Below are positions 46,547 through 59,082 of a stretch of 64,000 nucleotides of DNA, piece by piece. Under the pieces are notes generated by a model. It was not told where the DNA came from, searched no databases, and worked only from the letters and a program-made list of their open reading frames with translations. Made by a program: the position numbers and the translations under genes. Origin of the DNA: Artemia franciscana (Eukaryota > Arthropoda > Branchiopoda > Anostraca > Artemiidae); the NCBI RefSeq assembly GCF_032884065.1, contig NC_088871.1:17790472-17854471 (forward strand). The letters are read 5' to 3'. How positions within the stretch are numbered: position 1 is the stretch's first letter; every line of letters starts with the position of its first letter.

Positions 46547-47590
46547 AAGAGGACAGGAGAACCATTGCGCCGAAACTAGTAATTAGTAACAATGAAGTCC
46601 CCCCACAAAAAAAAAACTGTACAAAAGAGTCTTTAAAAGCTGGGGGTTTGGGGGGGCGCAGCCCCCCAACTGCCTCTTCTAATTCCTGTACGTTTTAAGG
46701 TTCGACTTTGGGACGCAGCCTCTTTAACTCTTTAAGAAAACGAAGTTTTTTTCATATTATTGCAATATATGACGAAGAGCACGAGGGTTTTTTTTTCCTT
46801 GATCACCAACCATGTGCCTAAAATAATGTTTGTAATAGTTTCTTGCAGGAGGTTTAAGTTTACATTTTTAGGTACGAGGCATTTCTGCTTCCGAAAAAAT
46901 AAAACTCAAATGTTTACCAACACGCAGGAATACACTTCACAGGGCTAGAGCTATTTAATATTGAGAGCGAGACAACAAGAATTTTTCGGCCTCCTGGATG
47001 TTTACGAAGAATTTTTCGGTATCCTGGCTATATGGGTCAGAAATAAGGATTACTACTTTTATATATTTTGATAGTTTACGAATAATTGCATTAGCAAAAT
47101 GGAATAAAAGCAAATTTATTAAGCATTACCAAAGTAACCAATATTCAGAATTGTCATGTCTATTTTTTTGTTTCTTGTTGAATAAAGGGTGTAGTGACGA
47201 AAACTAAACCCAATAAGCAAAACCTGATTGCATTTTTGATTTTAGTCATCGCGACATGGATAAGGACACAATTCAAATCCAATGTAAGAAATAACTTACT
47301 AGGAAATTGTTCAAAATCATGGATTAGAGGTTAAATAGTTTCATCCCTTAATTCAATCACCGTTGTTTTTTTTTCTTCTAAGCTATTTACGTCACAAATA
47401 TTTCAAAATGTTCTTAAAAAGGAACCCAAGACAGGACCATTGTTGTTATCATTAAGGCGTCTTAATTTTTGTTTTATTTTTCTTTTTCGAGAAACAAGTA
47501 AAGGATGACATAGCCAGCAGTATTTGAATATACATTTCCGGGTGATAGTATTTGAGAATCCCCTTTTTCTTCGTCTAATATAAATATTTT
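46547..47590. other. Intronic sequence with a GC-rich palindrome
   Basis: GGGGGGGCGCAGCCCCCC lies near 46,652-46,669. GAATTTTTCGG recurs twice near 46,978 and 47,010. No gene found. Confidence 0.45.
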
Positions 47591-47598
47591 TTTTTCAG

Positions 47599-47823
47599 TC
47601 TTCAAGCCCAGAAACAAATCAAGGATCTCCTTCAAATGACCACAGACGGCGTTTGAATAGACGCTTACTGGCTGATAGTATTGGAGAAACACCTCCTTCG
47701 CCTAAGCCTAAACCACTGCGTCCACCTCAGCCTCGCCTCCCAAGTAACACAGATGACTACCCAACCTATAAAGAATTGTTTGTCCCTCCCAAAACATCAC
47801 TTGTTGCTTGTATGATGACTAAG
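47599..47823 (+). CDS. Rabconnectin-3 alpha-like (DmX-like) exon 1 of 4 in window
   Basis: A 225-bp exon of 75 codons, phase 0 at both ends, between TTTTTTTTTCAG and an AAG|GTAAGT donor. The peptide starts with a Ser/Asn-rich stretch and basic RRRLNRRLL. It then has a Pro-rich linker (PPSPKPKPLRPPQPRLP) and TYKELFVPPKTSLVACMMTK. It continues in frame into 54,847, which I identify as DmX-like; this exon's own identity rests mainly on that joining. No other upstream part of such a protein is visible. Confidence 0.65.
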
Positions 47824-47871
47824 GTAAGTTAGATGATTGTTTTTTTTTTACAGATTGAAAGGTGATTGTGT

Positions 47872-48194
47872 AGGGTGGGCCAAAAGTCACTGACTCATTT
47901 CATTTTTAAATAACTTTTTTATTTTAACAGTTATATGCATGAAATTTTAATATTATAAAGCCAAGGCGATGGAAATTGATTTTCTATCACGTACGTATGC
48001 CGTATGTTGTACTTACGTTGTATGTATATCGTACGTATACCATATCACGTTATATACCGTACGTTGTACGGTACTGAATTTCTCCATAATTAATTTACAG
48101 GATCTAAAAAAAAAAATATTAAGAAAGTAAAAAGTATTAAAAAATAAAAAAGATATTGAAAAATAAAAAGGGTCAGTGACTTTTGGCCCACCCT
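47872..48194. mobile_element. Mariner-type MITE with 23-bp inverted ends
   Basis: AGGGTGGGCCAAAAGTCACT... at 47,872 is mirrored by ...AGTGACTTTTGGCCCACCCT ending at 48,194. The 323-bp interior is non-coding and has a palindromic CGTACGTAT cluster (47,990-48,070). A TA overlaps the left end; the right-hand TA lies 3-4 bases out. It sits 50 bases downstream of the exon donor at 47,823. Confidence 0.8.
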
Positions 48195-48320
48195 CTATAA
48201 GTTTATGTAACTTAAAATTTTATAAATTGGATCTTTGCAGTTTTACAAGATGTTTTGAACGATCTATGTGCAATTCCTTTGCTACAACTAAGATCACTTG
48301 CGATTATCCACCGGCTATTA

Positions 48321-48461
<141 letters not shown>

Positions 48462-48464
48462 TTC

Positions 48465-49578
48465 AATTCAATTTATTTATAACTTGTCAAAATAAAAAGA
48501 GGCACGGGTCCTCTAAATGACATAGTACAACATACTGAATAAAAATAAGTAGTTTTTACAATCATAAGAATATAATCAAAAGATCCATAACGTAACAAAA
48601 TCATGAGAGAAAACACATTAGACATAAATCATAAGAATCATAACCCAATCATAAGATCATAAAAATAGAATAGTCCAATCGTGATTAAGTTTACTGGCGG
48701 AAGACTTAAAATTTTTTACTCTTGTATCAATAGTTGTAAATGGAAAGATGGTTTTTTAAATTTTTGAGACAAAAATGAGTTACTAGTCTAAGGGGGCATA
48801 TGCAAAAGGAATTTAGCAAATTTAGAATGAATCCCGTGAACAAGTTTTTTTTTGAAGCAGGAAATAGTTGCCAAATAGGAAACAGAGCAAGAAGACGAGG
48901 CACAGTTAGACTATTGTAAAGTTTAGAAAGATGGAAACGACTAAGGTGTGTAACATTAAAGACAAGTGATGAATATCTATCCTTGTCCTTTTTTCAAGAT
49001 TTTGGATGGCAAGCTTAATAGTTTCTTTAATTAGATTTCCAATGGGCATTCCCAGGTAAATTAAGCTTTTAGAGAGGGAGATACAAGTTTCAGTAAGTTA
49101 GAGAAATTTATCACAGCATCCTTTGATTTGAAAGCGACAGCTACAGTTTCGTCAACATTAAAACTTAAACCAATCTGCAGATATTCTAGTTTTAACTTCG
49201 AGAAAGTGCTCTCACAACCTGAGAAAATGCGACTCAGATTCAGGATATCATCAGTCTACTCAAGTAAAGACACGTCTAAAGCCCCGTAAATACAGGTGGA
49301 CTCAACTTTGTGCTGGAATGACTGAATTATTAAAAAGCGCGGGGAAAGTAAGACCTCATTGTCTAACGCCCTTTAGCACATTAAAAAGCTCTGAGCCGTA
49401 CTTCATTTTGGAACGAAGATGTTTATACATGTATCGAAGACACTTTATAACTGAGAAGTCAAACCCTCTCTTTAGAGCTTCTACCAAAATATGGGAAAAA
49501 ATACACGAATCAAATGCTCTGGCTATGTCCAGTGCGCAAAGAACAAGCAAATTCCTGGAACTTTCCACATCTACAAGA
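48465..49578 (-). mobile_element. LINE C, 5'-truncated LINE fragment
   Basis: Minus strand. The RT motif A region LCALDIARAFDS is near 49,535, a long helix follows down to 49,356 (VLKGVRQ), then a decayed TDDILNLS motif near 49,245 and a thumb region near 49,150. The 3' end near 48,470 has the TTTTTATTTTG ... AAATAAATTGAATT layout shared with LINE B. It starts abruptly at 49,578 beside a TTATTATTATA/(AT)n tract. Stops and shifts throughout. Confidence 0.7.
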
Positions 49579-49579
49579 A

Positions 49580-49597
49580 CCTTAAATGTTTATTATT

Positions 49598-49636
<39 letters not shown>
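49580..49636. repeat. (AT)n flanking Helitron H3 (left)
   Basis: TTATTATTATAATATATATA...; pairs with the (AT)n starting at 51,306, so H3 appears inserted into one AT microsatellite. Confidence 0.85.
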
Positions 49637-49639
<3 letters not shown>

Positions 49640-49734
49640 ATATATATAAAAATAAGTTGTCTGTGGATCTGTGGATCTGTGGAGTATAAATGACGACACA
49701 GGGAGTATAAATGACGACCAGGACATAAGTAAAA

Positions 49735-50545
49735 AAAAGCTAAAAAAAACTAAAAAAAAGGTAAAAACTACAAAAAAACTAAAAAGAAAAAAAAAACTAA
49801 AAACTAATAAAAAAAATTAAAAAAACTAAAAAAGAAAAAAAATAAAAAAAGGAAAAAAATGAAAAATAAAGGAGAAAAACAAAACTAAAAAAAATAAAAA
49901 GAAAAAAAAATAAAAAGAAAAAAGAAAAAAAAACTAAAAAAACTAAAAAAAAGTAAAAACCAAAAAAAAAAAAATAAAAAGAATAAAAGGGGAAAAATAC
50001 AAAAATTTAATAAAAAAGCCGAAAAACTAAAAAAACTAAAGAAACTAAAAAAAGGAAAAAAACTTAAAAACTAAAAACTAAAAAAAAAGAAAAAAAGGAA
50101 AAAACTGAAAAATAGAAGAGAAAAAGAAAACTAATAAAATTAAGAATAAAAATAAAAAAAAATAAAAAAGATAAAAACTAAAAAAAAGTAAAAAGAAAAA
50201 ACGAAAAAAAACTAAAAAAGCTAAAAAAAAAGGTAAAAACCAATAAAAAACTAAAAAGAAAAAAAGGTAAAAAACTAAAAAAAATTTTCATCTAAAAAAC
50301 TAAAAAAAACTAAAAAAGGTAAAAACTAAAAGAACTAAAAAAGAAAAAAAAAACTAAAAAAAGGAAAAAAACTGAAAAATAAAGGAGAAAAAGAAAACTA
50401 AAAAATATAAATAAAAATAAAAAAACTAAAAAGATAAAAACTTCAAAAAAAAACTAAAAAGAAAAAAGAAAAAAACTAAAAAACCTAAAAAAAGGTCAAA
50501 ACCAATAAAAAAAACTAAAAGGAAAAAAAGGGAAAAAATTAAAAA
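49735..50545. repeat. AAAAACTAAAA low-complexity tract inside H3
   Basis: About 810 bases of A-rich irregular repeats (ACTAAAAAAAGGTAAAAAC type), the reverse complement of the tract in H2. Confidence 0.9.
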
Positions 50546-50870
50546 TTTATTTCATCATATACCAATTCAAAAACGAATGTATACCGGGATGACGACCGGG
50601 ACACAGGGAATATAAATGACACAACTACAACGGGGACGCCGGGGGCACAGGGGGATATAAATGACGACCGGGACACCGGGACACAAGGAATATAAATGAC
50701 GCCCGGGACGCTCAAAGAGAAATCACAGACTGGGACACCGGGACACAAATGACGACCGGGACACAGGGAATATAAATGACGACCGGGACACAGGGACATA
50801 ACTACAAAGGGGACGCCGGGGTGCACAGGGGGATATATAAATGACGATGGCGACTCAGGGAATGGTCGAT

Positions 50871-51060
50871 TAGCAATCACCATCAACAAAGCTCAAAGGC
50901 AATCATTAGAATCATGAGGTATAGATCTGAATACGGATTGTTTTCCCATGGACCATTATATGTTGCATGTTCAAGAGTCGGTAAACCTGACAATCTATTT
51001 ATATGCACAGACAATGGGACAGCAAAGAATGTTGTATATTCGCAAGTTTTACGTAGTTAA
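50871..51060 (+). pseudogene. Helitron helicase C-terminus remnant in H3
   Basis: AITINKAQRQSLES, then a stop, then IDLNTDC. After a one-base frame change it reads [26 protein letters not shown] and TAKNVVYSQVLRS with a stop at about 51,058. This is the conserved end of Helitron Rep/helicase proteins. Only the last ~60 residues persist. Confidence 0.75.
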
Positions 51061-51061
51061 A

Positions 51062-51152
<91 letters not shown>

Positions 51153-51304
51153 ATATTCACAGGTGGGACATAGGGACACAACTACAATGGCGCGTAACTA
51201 ATATGGCGCGTAACGACTTACGCGCGCGGGGGGGCTTGGGGGGGGGGCGAAGCACCCCCACCAACTAGGTGTTGGGGTGGCGCGAAGCGCCACCCCAACA
51301 GCTA

Positions 51305-51498
<194 letters not shown>

Positions 51499-51499
51499 T

Positions 51500-52280
51500 T
51501 TATTGTAATATATATTTATTAATTCACCGGTCATTAATTTTATTTTTTATGGAAGCTTCGTAATGGAAAAAATCTATATCCTTCAGTTTTTATGTGGTGC
51601 AACACAACAGGACTTCTTTGTATACTGAAGTCGACGAGGCTTGTCGAATTGGAAGTAGATAACTTGATTTTTGTGTTACTCCTGAAGAAAACAAATTTAA
51701 TTATTTCCGTTATTTTTATGATGGTAATTTGTAAACTGCTAAATTTATACCGTATCCTTTTTCGTAAAAATTTTGTGTAATCTGTTTCTTCTGAGAAACC
51801 ATAAGTTTTATTAAAACCCACTAACGAAATAGCTAGTAAGTACAGTCGACAAAACCTTGATATTTATGTAAAGAAAACTAAAAAATGTAAAAAGAAAAAA
51901 CAAGAAAATGGCTGAATTAAGGGAAAATAAAATGGCTGAATTAAGAAAAAAAGAAATACTTTTCTACTGAACTAGCACTTGGAAGACCAATAGAATAAAA
52001 AGACATAAAACTCTTCAAAATACAAATTGTCTGCTTAAAGCCGTTTTGCCAAATCTGTTTTTCAAAATTCTGAGAAAAACGAGTTTGAAAATTTTGACAT
52101 TTGTACCTCAGATTTGGTGCAGAGCTCAGAGCGCAGCAATGTCAATTAAGCATCCAAAATTATTTTTTTTTACACAACATAGTGTTTTTAACCCAGTTTT
52201 CACACCCTTTTCGTTTATAACCCTTTTGTTTTTGGCAAAACCGTTCTCAGTAGACGAAATGTTGACTTATTGAATGAATC
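51500..52280. other. Intronic sequence, nothing recognised
   Basis: A+T-rich; AAAATGGCTGAATTAAG occurs twice near 51,905 and 51,930. No exon seen. Confidence 0.45.
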
Positions 52281-52282
52281 GC

Positions 52283-52352
52283 TACCGTAGTGTGGACTGA
52301 ACTCACATCCCCCATTACTAAAGGAGAGTCTCATTACAACTGCACTGCAGTA
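52283..52352 (-). pseudogene. Possible tRNA-derived 70-nt sequence
   Basis: On the minus strand, TACTGCA and TACGGTA at the two ends pair at six of seven positions. A GTGAG-TTCAGTC-CACAC T-arm-like stem-loop is in the right place. The anticodon-like stem TCTCC/GGGGG has a 9-base loop. The D arm does not form. At best a degenerate tRNA pseudogene or SINE head. Confidence 0.25.
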
Positions 52353-52359
52353 ACTGTGT

Positions 52360-54395
52360 ATTCAACGGATCTTTTGAACCACAATAGGATTAAAGAGAGG
52401 ACGTCATAATCGTAGCTTTTAACCATAAATGACTTAAAATAAAACTATTTTTATTTAAAACTTTTGCTCTGTTTTATTTTTTCGTAAAACTTAAAATCAG
52501 TTGTGGAGCTTTATCTGTATATTTTGTACGTTTGTTTAATTTTCACCTTTAAGTCTAGCAAAATTTTACTCCTGAATTCTTTGTCAATCTTTCTTTAAAA
52601 GCATGAAACGTACGTTTTAGTCGAGCAGCTTTCCTGAAATACAATTCTACAAAATCAATTTACCAAATCAATCGATCTACTAAATAGTGAAAAATGGGTG
52701 GAGGAACTGAAAACATTTGAGACATAGTAAATTTTTCTCGTCATAAACAGGGCATGGTATTAACTGAGCTAAGTAATCACTATAAGAGAGAAATGGAATT
52801 TTTAACACTCTATAAAACCCTATCAAGGTTGATACTTTCTTAAAGAGTTAAAAAATTAGGATAATATCAGTTTTAGTGAAAAAAACTGCTTCAGTTCCAC
52901 TTGAATTATTTTAGCTGATTAAATCAGCCACAATTGTGTTGTTTTTTTTTGGAGGGGGGGGGGGGTAACACTTTGTTTTGTCACTTTTGTTTTCCTCTGC
53001 CGTCGATTTTAGTTTTTTTTCTCTTTTTTTAATGCAAGAAAGCGGATCCATGGCTGATTACAAGGGCTGGATTCATGGAAATAATACTATATTTTGGGAA
53101 GCTGTGTATAATTTTTTCCTGGGCAAAAAAGAGTTATTTTTGTTTTATTCTGAGCTAGGATCAACAGTGTGAGCTGAAGTAGAACTTTATAATCTATGTC
53201 AGGACTATCTGCATCAGTTTAAGTTTCGTGTCTTTGAGCCATGTTTCTGCTTTCAAGTCGAAGCCTCTGTTCTAGGAATCAGCAGGCAATTTTCAATTGA
53301 AGTTAAATTAAAGTCTAAAAGTGCTTGAGATGTTGAAGGACTCCCTAACCCAATTGCCAAAATATTATTCAAGAGAAGAGCATTTTCTTGTGGGTTCGAA
53401 AGTGCTGTCATCTACTTTTACAAGCGACTTCAGTTTGTGATTCTGTTCAGTATTTGATTTCAATTTCTGTGTTTGGGACTGAGGTAAAGATTGGTATGAC
53501 GTTTGCCTCATAAACGTCAATAGTTCTCTCATTGCCAAAGAAATTGAGTGAGAGAGATGCAGTTTTCTTTTTAATGGCGATCGATGCTCCTTGAAGAGCT
53601 GATAAATGTACATTTCCTCTGTTTTCCAGTATGAAATTTATTAATGGGATTTAGCATTTGAAAATTTCGAGGGGCTGACAACTTCTTTTTCATGGTACAA
53701 ATGAATCATTGGCCCCTCTACCCTCTAGACACGCCACATCCCACACTCCCCATCCCCAATCGTTAAACAAAGAGGTATGCATGAGTTTAAAACTTTGATC
53801 TATATAATTTTTTCCTAAATATTAAAGAAAAAAACAAATTTTTAAATAATTGGAGCTACCAAGATTCCACTACTGATCCCACTGTATCCCGAAACTCTCA
53901 TTGTTAAACCCACAAAGAAGAAATGAATATGTATATTTAAATTGATGCTTTAATTCTGCTGAGACTCAAAGCAACTAAATAAAAACAGTAATTATAATAT
54001 TTACAAAAATGAGAAAAGCGAGCAAAAATAGGAAATGTACAGTTGTCTGAATTTTACTAAGCAAAACTAGAGAATGCAATATGAAATAGTATTCGTAAAT
54101 TAATTTTAAATTACTTGTCACCTATCAAGACCAGTGATTTTATCTTCTTCTTTTTGTCGCTTTATATCTTTTTAAAGAGGTATCTCCGACTCGTTTTATC
54201 TTTTCAGAAAGCGGAAAAGCAACCAGGTGGACTCCATTTTAACTAGTTTTGATAATATAGTAATTCTTTAAAATTTAACCTATAAAATTTAGCCTATAAG
54301 AAATTAAAAAGTCGTGGGCCTATTCTGTTTAAGGTTTCTTTCGTATTAATTTCCTAACTTATTTTCTTCTCTACTGCAACAGTTCTACAATAATA
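52360..54395. other. Intronic sequence, nothing certain
   Basis: G-run at about 52,956-52,966. A plus-strand frame near 53,030-53,170 has ordinary codon content but no splice support or family, so it is not called. The rest is A+T-rich. Confidence 0.45.
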
Positions 54396-54404
54396 AAACT
54401 ATGA

Positions 54405-54520
54405 AAAAAATCGTTTGAATATATTTTTGTTACATTTTTACGAGTCAGACAAAAACATTGGGGGGGGGGGAAGAGGTGTAAACTTTGAATCTCCCTCCCC
54501 CGTGGATACGACCTTGGAAA
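54405..54520 (-). repeat. Dispersed repeat family G (copy 3, inverted)
   Basis: Reverse complement of 17,222-17,400: GGTCGTATCCACGGGGGAGG, then CTCGTAAAAATGTAACAAAAA. Confidence 0.65.
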
Positions 54521-54846
54521 GTATTCTTTTATTAACCTCTGATTACACGAGCATAAATTTTGTGGGGTAGATGGATATTTTCCAGAGGGAATGAAAAATG
54601 TTGTCAAAGTAAGAAAGATAGTTGTTTTAGTTTCCACATTTTTCTGACTGATGTTTTTATTTTTTTTATTTTTTTTATTTTTTTGTCTGAATGTTGTCCT
54701 TGAATAATTGTACCATTGTGCCAAATTGACTGCTGGTAAATTAAGTGTAATACAAACCGTTCACTAAAATCAAATAAAGAAAATATTCGGAATGCATTAA
54801 GCAAGCCATGGTTGTTTCGTTTAAAGATTATAATTTTTTGTTGCAG

Positions 54847-55105
54847 CCAAAGTTATCACTTGAAATATCCCAAATCGATTACGATTCCTCTGAGTCTGAC
54901 ATAGAGGATGAGGTGGAAGAAGAGCCCGAGGAATCGGATGATGAATTTGATGATGATCCAAAAAAGAAAACTCCAAAAAAGAAAGTGAATACCGAGTTTT
55001 CTGACACGAATTCAATATCTTGGTCTATCGTTCGTGTTGCTGTTTTAAAATTAGCAAGGATACATGTGGAGAAATTTCTCAGATGTGCAGGAAAAGAATT
55101 ACAAG
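54847..55105 (+). CDS. Rbcn-3A: Rabconnectin-3 alpha-like (DmX-like) exon 2 of 4
   Basis: A 259-bp exon (86 codons plus one base) between TTTTTTGTTGCAG and an AAG|GTAGAT donor, entering in phase 0. The peptide has LEISQIDYDSSESDIEDE, a long acidic run, and a basic PKKKTPKKK. Next come NSISWSIVRVAVLKLA and IHVEKFLRCAGKELQ, a helical segment. The acidic stretch followed by a SWxxxRLAxxKL-type helix agrees with my memory of DMXL/rabconnectin-3 proteins ahead of their C-terminal WD repeats. The family binds WDR7-type partners and promotes V-ATPase assembly on vesicles and endosomes. It joins in frame to 55,881. Confidence 0.75.
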
Positions 55106-55880
55106 GTAGATTTTGCATTTTTAAAGTTTAAATTAGTTAAAAATTTCATTTTCTACAGATTGATTCAGTTATAAATTCCCCTCCCTCGTCTGGACTAAGG
55201 CCAAAAGGGTAGATCGTAATCGTTAATATTCGTTACAGTTAATCGTAATCAGTATTGGTGGTAATCATAACTCCCAACAGTTAATTCTTATAAAATGCAA
55301 CTTGGGGGCCAGGATATGGCACTCGCATGAGCGTTGTGTTTGGGGTAGATACATCTCATGGGAAAAAACTTTATAGATAATTATCGCATAGCAATTATAA
55401 TTCCTGGTTCTTTTTAATTCCTTACTTGTTTTTTTTCTCCCTGTCTCTCTCTTATTGAAGAGTAGGGTCGTGTGTTATTTTTGTGTATCTTTAGGAAAGG
55501 TGAGTGTTTTTTGTTTTTACAGTTTTCTTTCACAGACACGCAATTGTGTTATTTAAGTAAAGAGATATATGCCTCCAATTTTGTGTTTGATTAGATCAAC
55601 CAAAAAAATCCTAGTGATTCAGGGTAGGAACGACATCTAAACCTCCTATCGTTTTGGTTCATACTATACCAAAAGTAGATTTTTTTTTCATTATGGTGCG
55701 TCTCGATAACGAAGAGTGAGACAATTGAATCTTATTACGTAATTACAGTATTTTGGTATCTTAATTTTATTATTTTAGTTGATATGATTTGAATTTACTA
55801 TAACTATGTGTTAAGCTGAGCATAATTGAAAGATTTGTTACATTATATTGTTAAGTTTTTTTTTACATTTTTCCCTCTAG
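55106..55880. other. Intron
   Basis: 775-bp intron with GTAGAT donor and CCCTCTAG acceptor; no element recognised. Confidence 0.7.
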
Positions 55881-56085
55881 ATCTTCCAAGTGTGAGTCCT
55901 CCTTTACATGCAATGTGCAGAACTTTGTCAAAATGGGAAGACTGGTTTTATGATCGTTATGTGTCCTTGGGTTGTCCACCACCCTCATATATGGAGTCAT
56001 GTGCCACTGAAAGCACATTCTATTTGCAAGGCTCAGGCATCACAAGATATAAAAGTATACTGGATCCAATCAATACTCCTTTTGA
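55881..56085 (+). CDS. Rbcn-3A: Rabconnectin-3 alpha-like (DmX-like) exon 3 of 4
   Basis: A 205-bp exon: two bases completing Asp, 67 codons, and two bases left over. The acceptor is TTTCCCTCTAG and the donor GTAAGT. The peptide includes DLPSVSPPLHAMCRTLSKWE, then GCPPPSYMESCATEST and YKSILDPINTPFE. The order (LPxxSPLxHA, a Trp-containing helix, a Pro-Pro-Pro loop, ILEPxNTPF) is what I recall of DMXL1/2. No broken codons. It joins in frame to exons at 54,847 and 58,096. Confidence 0.8.
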
Positions 56086-56559
56086 GTAAGTATTTTGTTA
56101 CTTTTGGAGTTTTAAATGTTTGTGCCTAGTTTTTTATATAAGTTAATTTTTCCACGTAAAAATACCAAGAAATAGCAAACAAAAAAGGAAAATTTTCCAG
56201 CCAGTGAAATTGAACTTGACAAAATACAGATATCTCATTTTTTTTTCTATATGGGCGATTTCAGTTTATTGTTAGAAGGTGGCGAGGGTCTAATTTCTGC
56301 TTTTTTTTATGAAAGTGAGGACATATGGCTGGATTGATTAATTTGATATTACAGTTTGGTAACTAGTGTATAATTCTTTAATTCTTGTCTGAGACCAGAA
56401 ATGATGTTTTTATTTGTCTCTGAGCTAAATCCTACGGTGTATGGGATCAAGTGGAGTTCTATAGTTTGTAGTAGAGATGAACGAATTGTTCCCTGAGCTT
56501 TTGTTGCTAGAATTCGTAGCAGCAGGTATATTACTAGGACCAGTCATGCGGCAAGTCCT

Positions 56560-58060
56560 TGACTCACCTTAATTACCAAGATTTATAGATATGTTGAATG
56601 TATGCTTGAACCTATAGAATTCTTCGATAAAACAGCCCCTCGAGGAGATAGCTCAGATGGATATTAGGCACCAACGAAGCATATACTAAGTGCTTATTCC
56701 TGGGCATCAGGTTATTAGAGAAAGCCATGGGATACATGTCTGAACTTGCATAAGATATTCCTCGAACGTCCAGATCAATTCTTTATATAAAGCTTGTTGA
56801 TGATCTTTAGCGGTGCCACTACCTATACTACTAGTTCTATTCTAGTTCCTTTGGGGGGGGGGGTGTTGGATGAGTTTTGGGAGCCCGAGTGCAAAGCTGT
56901 AAGTTACATTCGACAATTAGTCCTCTGCAGGACATGCATGGAAGGATCATCGATCTGGCGAAGGATCAGGAGTAGGCTCCTGGGGCAATGAGTTTTTCTC
57001 AGTCTTCTAGCGTATGAAGATAGGTCAGGAAGCTCCTCACTGATTAAGTGCATTATAATGATTATAATAGAATTGAATAATATAGGAAGCGAGGTTAGCT
57101 TATAGTTGGGTGTGGAATCTGGTGCTAAGTAGTATTTCTGTTATCCCAGCTGTATGGATTATTTTCAGCGACTACATGGACATAGAAAAGGCTGTGAGGG
57201 AGTGTGGTGCTAGATGGGATGGTGAAATTCTGAGAATTTGACGGGGTCAATAGTGTTAGGAGTCTGGTACTCAGATGGTTTGACATTTATGTATAGAATA
57301 TTAGCGAAAATGACAGCATTTTTATAGGATTTGAAAGCTTAGGGTGCAAAAATGCGTTTGAAAATTAATGTTAAGAAGACTAACTCGCCGAATTAAATAG
57401 GAATAAATGACGATGACATATTATTGAACTAGAACATTGCACAGAATGGATGGCTTCAATGACCTAGGTAGAACTAATAGTAAGGATGTTGGATGCGGTG
57501 AAGATGTAAAAAGAAGAATAGGCAGTAGGATAAAGTTTAGAAGAACACAAATACAGGTCTTAGAACGAAGATTAGAATACTACAAATTTTGGTATTGATA
57601 GTAGTCAAGTATGGCTCTGAAGCCGGGGCGCTTCTATAAGTTGAAGAATACATATTTGAGGTTTTCAGTGCGATTGTCTAAGAATAGTCTTAGGTAGTCT
57701 TTTGAATGGCTGCATATCAGAGACTAAGCTGTGTGTAATATGTAGTTTGGTCGTTTTTTCTAGATCTTTAATGAAAGAAATGATCAGTATAGTTAAATCA
57801 CGTTTTACAAACGAAGAAGGATACTTTGGTGAAACTCAAGTATTTTTGGTAATCCAGTGGGGGGGGGCGAGAATTAGGACAATCCAAAATGAGTTGGGAA
57901 GAGGTCATGAGGAAGGATTTAAAGTAAATGTGAGCGTCAAAAAAGGGAGTATATAGTGAGGGTCTGAAGAGACCGGGGCGTAGAAGAGCTTGTGTAGATC
58001 TATTGGCCCTGAGTGACTTAGGTTTGTAGTGAGTTGTTAGCAGTATTTGTAGAAGTAGTG
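56560..58060 (+). mobile_element. RTE-like LINE relic in the intron
   Basis: Plus-strand frames interrupted by many stops give, in order: MRLKINVKKTNS near 57,350; LNIAQNGWLQ-type text near 57,440; RRIGSRIKFRRTQIQVLE near 57,510; and VVKYGSEAGALL near 57,605. The last two are the KIRILEATVMTVVKYGSEAW-type thumb segment of RTE/BovB-like endonuclease-RT proteins. The RT core upstream is nearly unreadable. It is a very old copy. Confidence 0.55.
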
Positions 58061-58095
58061 GATTATGTTTATAATCGATTGATATTGTTTTTCAG

Positions 58096-58354
58096 GCAAA
58101 GGTCAGAAACCAAAGCCATTCGTCGGCTTTGGAACTATTTAGTTCATCAAGAGGCAGTTCAAGAGATGTTCATTCGGCTGGTTTACGGTTCGCGTCGTCG
58201 AGCTGCGGGTCTTTCTTTCTGTGATTCTGCATCCGTTATTAGTGATAGCGATGTTAGTGAGGTAGAAGCTGTAAATAAATCCAGCAGAAATATTCTAGCT
58301 GTCAGGATTCTGCACAAGGATCAAGAGTCCGTTAACGCCTTTGCACTTAATCAG
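58096..58354 (+). CDS. Rbcn-3A: Rabconnectin-3 alpha-like (DmX-like) exon 4 of 4
   Basis: A 259-bp exon: one base completing Glu, 86 codons, phase 0 end. The acceptor is TTGTTTTTCAG and the donor CAG|GTAAAG. The peptide starts QRSETKAIRRLWNYLVHQEA, then VQEMFIRLVYGSRRRA, a Ser/Asp-rich loop, and ILAVRILHKDQESVNAFALNQ. The pattern RLWxxLVxQExxQExFIRxIF, then VIHKESDxxxAFAIN, is the DMXL segment directly before the C-terminal WD repeats. The expected following WD exons are not found before 64,000 and should lie beyond the window. Confidence 0.8.
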
Positions 58355-59080
58355 GTAAAGATTTTTTCTTTCTTTTTAAACAACTTATGCTATTTCTATT
58401 GAACTACTACCTTGTAAATCTAGATGAAGTGTTTTTGTGGAGCCGATGATCTCTTTCGTGACAAAGAAACTTCAGGTAACAACTAACGTGACAAAGAAAC
58501 AACTTAGTTTGTAGCTCAAGTTTTCCTTTAAGATGTGCATGCGAGATGGAGAATGTTGTAGCAGCTGCACTGTTGATTGTGAAGAAACAAGAGAATTTTT
58601 TTGCAGTCTAAAATTAATTATTTTTACATTTACTATATATATACAGCTTAATAATTATTGATTTTCTAAATTGAAAAGTTACCTCCCTCTTAAATCAATA
58701 TAAGTTGAGTTCAAGAATATGTATTTGAATGAGAGCTAAAGTTATTCTACAACCTGTGTATCCCTGATTCCAAGCAAATTCTATTTTAAAAATTGCTATC
58801 TTGGCCTATGCTAACTATTTTACATGTAAACAAAAAATATATACAGCAGGGCTACTAAGAAAAGTGATCTTAAATTATTGTCAATCCGTTCAAACCATCA
58901 GGTATCAATCTATTATGTTTCTAAAATATCTAATTGACAATGTAGTCCATATAAATTTATTTATGGGTTTTGTAGGGTAGGCCTGCTGTTTCATGAGCGT
59001 TTCAGATGCATATAGATGCATATATAACTTACCCAAAGACAATGCCAAGAAAGCAAACCCGAAAACCAAAAGAAATTAAA
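58355..59080. other. Intron, nothing recognised
   Basis: Start of the intron after the last visible rabconnectin-like exon; GTGACAAAGAAAC repeats twice near 58,457-58,500. Confidence 0.5.
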
Positions 59081-59082
59081 TT

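Noticed and set aside
46432..46698. Open frame across the second gap
   Set aside because: It exists only because the Ns are read as unknown residues.
52978..53172. 64-codon plus frame containing ADYKGWIHGNN
   Set aside because: No splice sites, no family resemblance and no neighbouring exon in phase.
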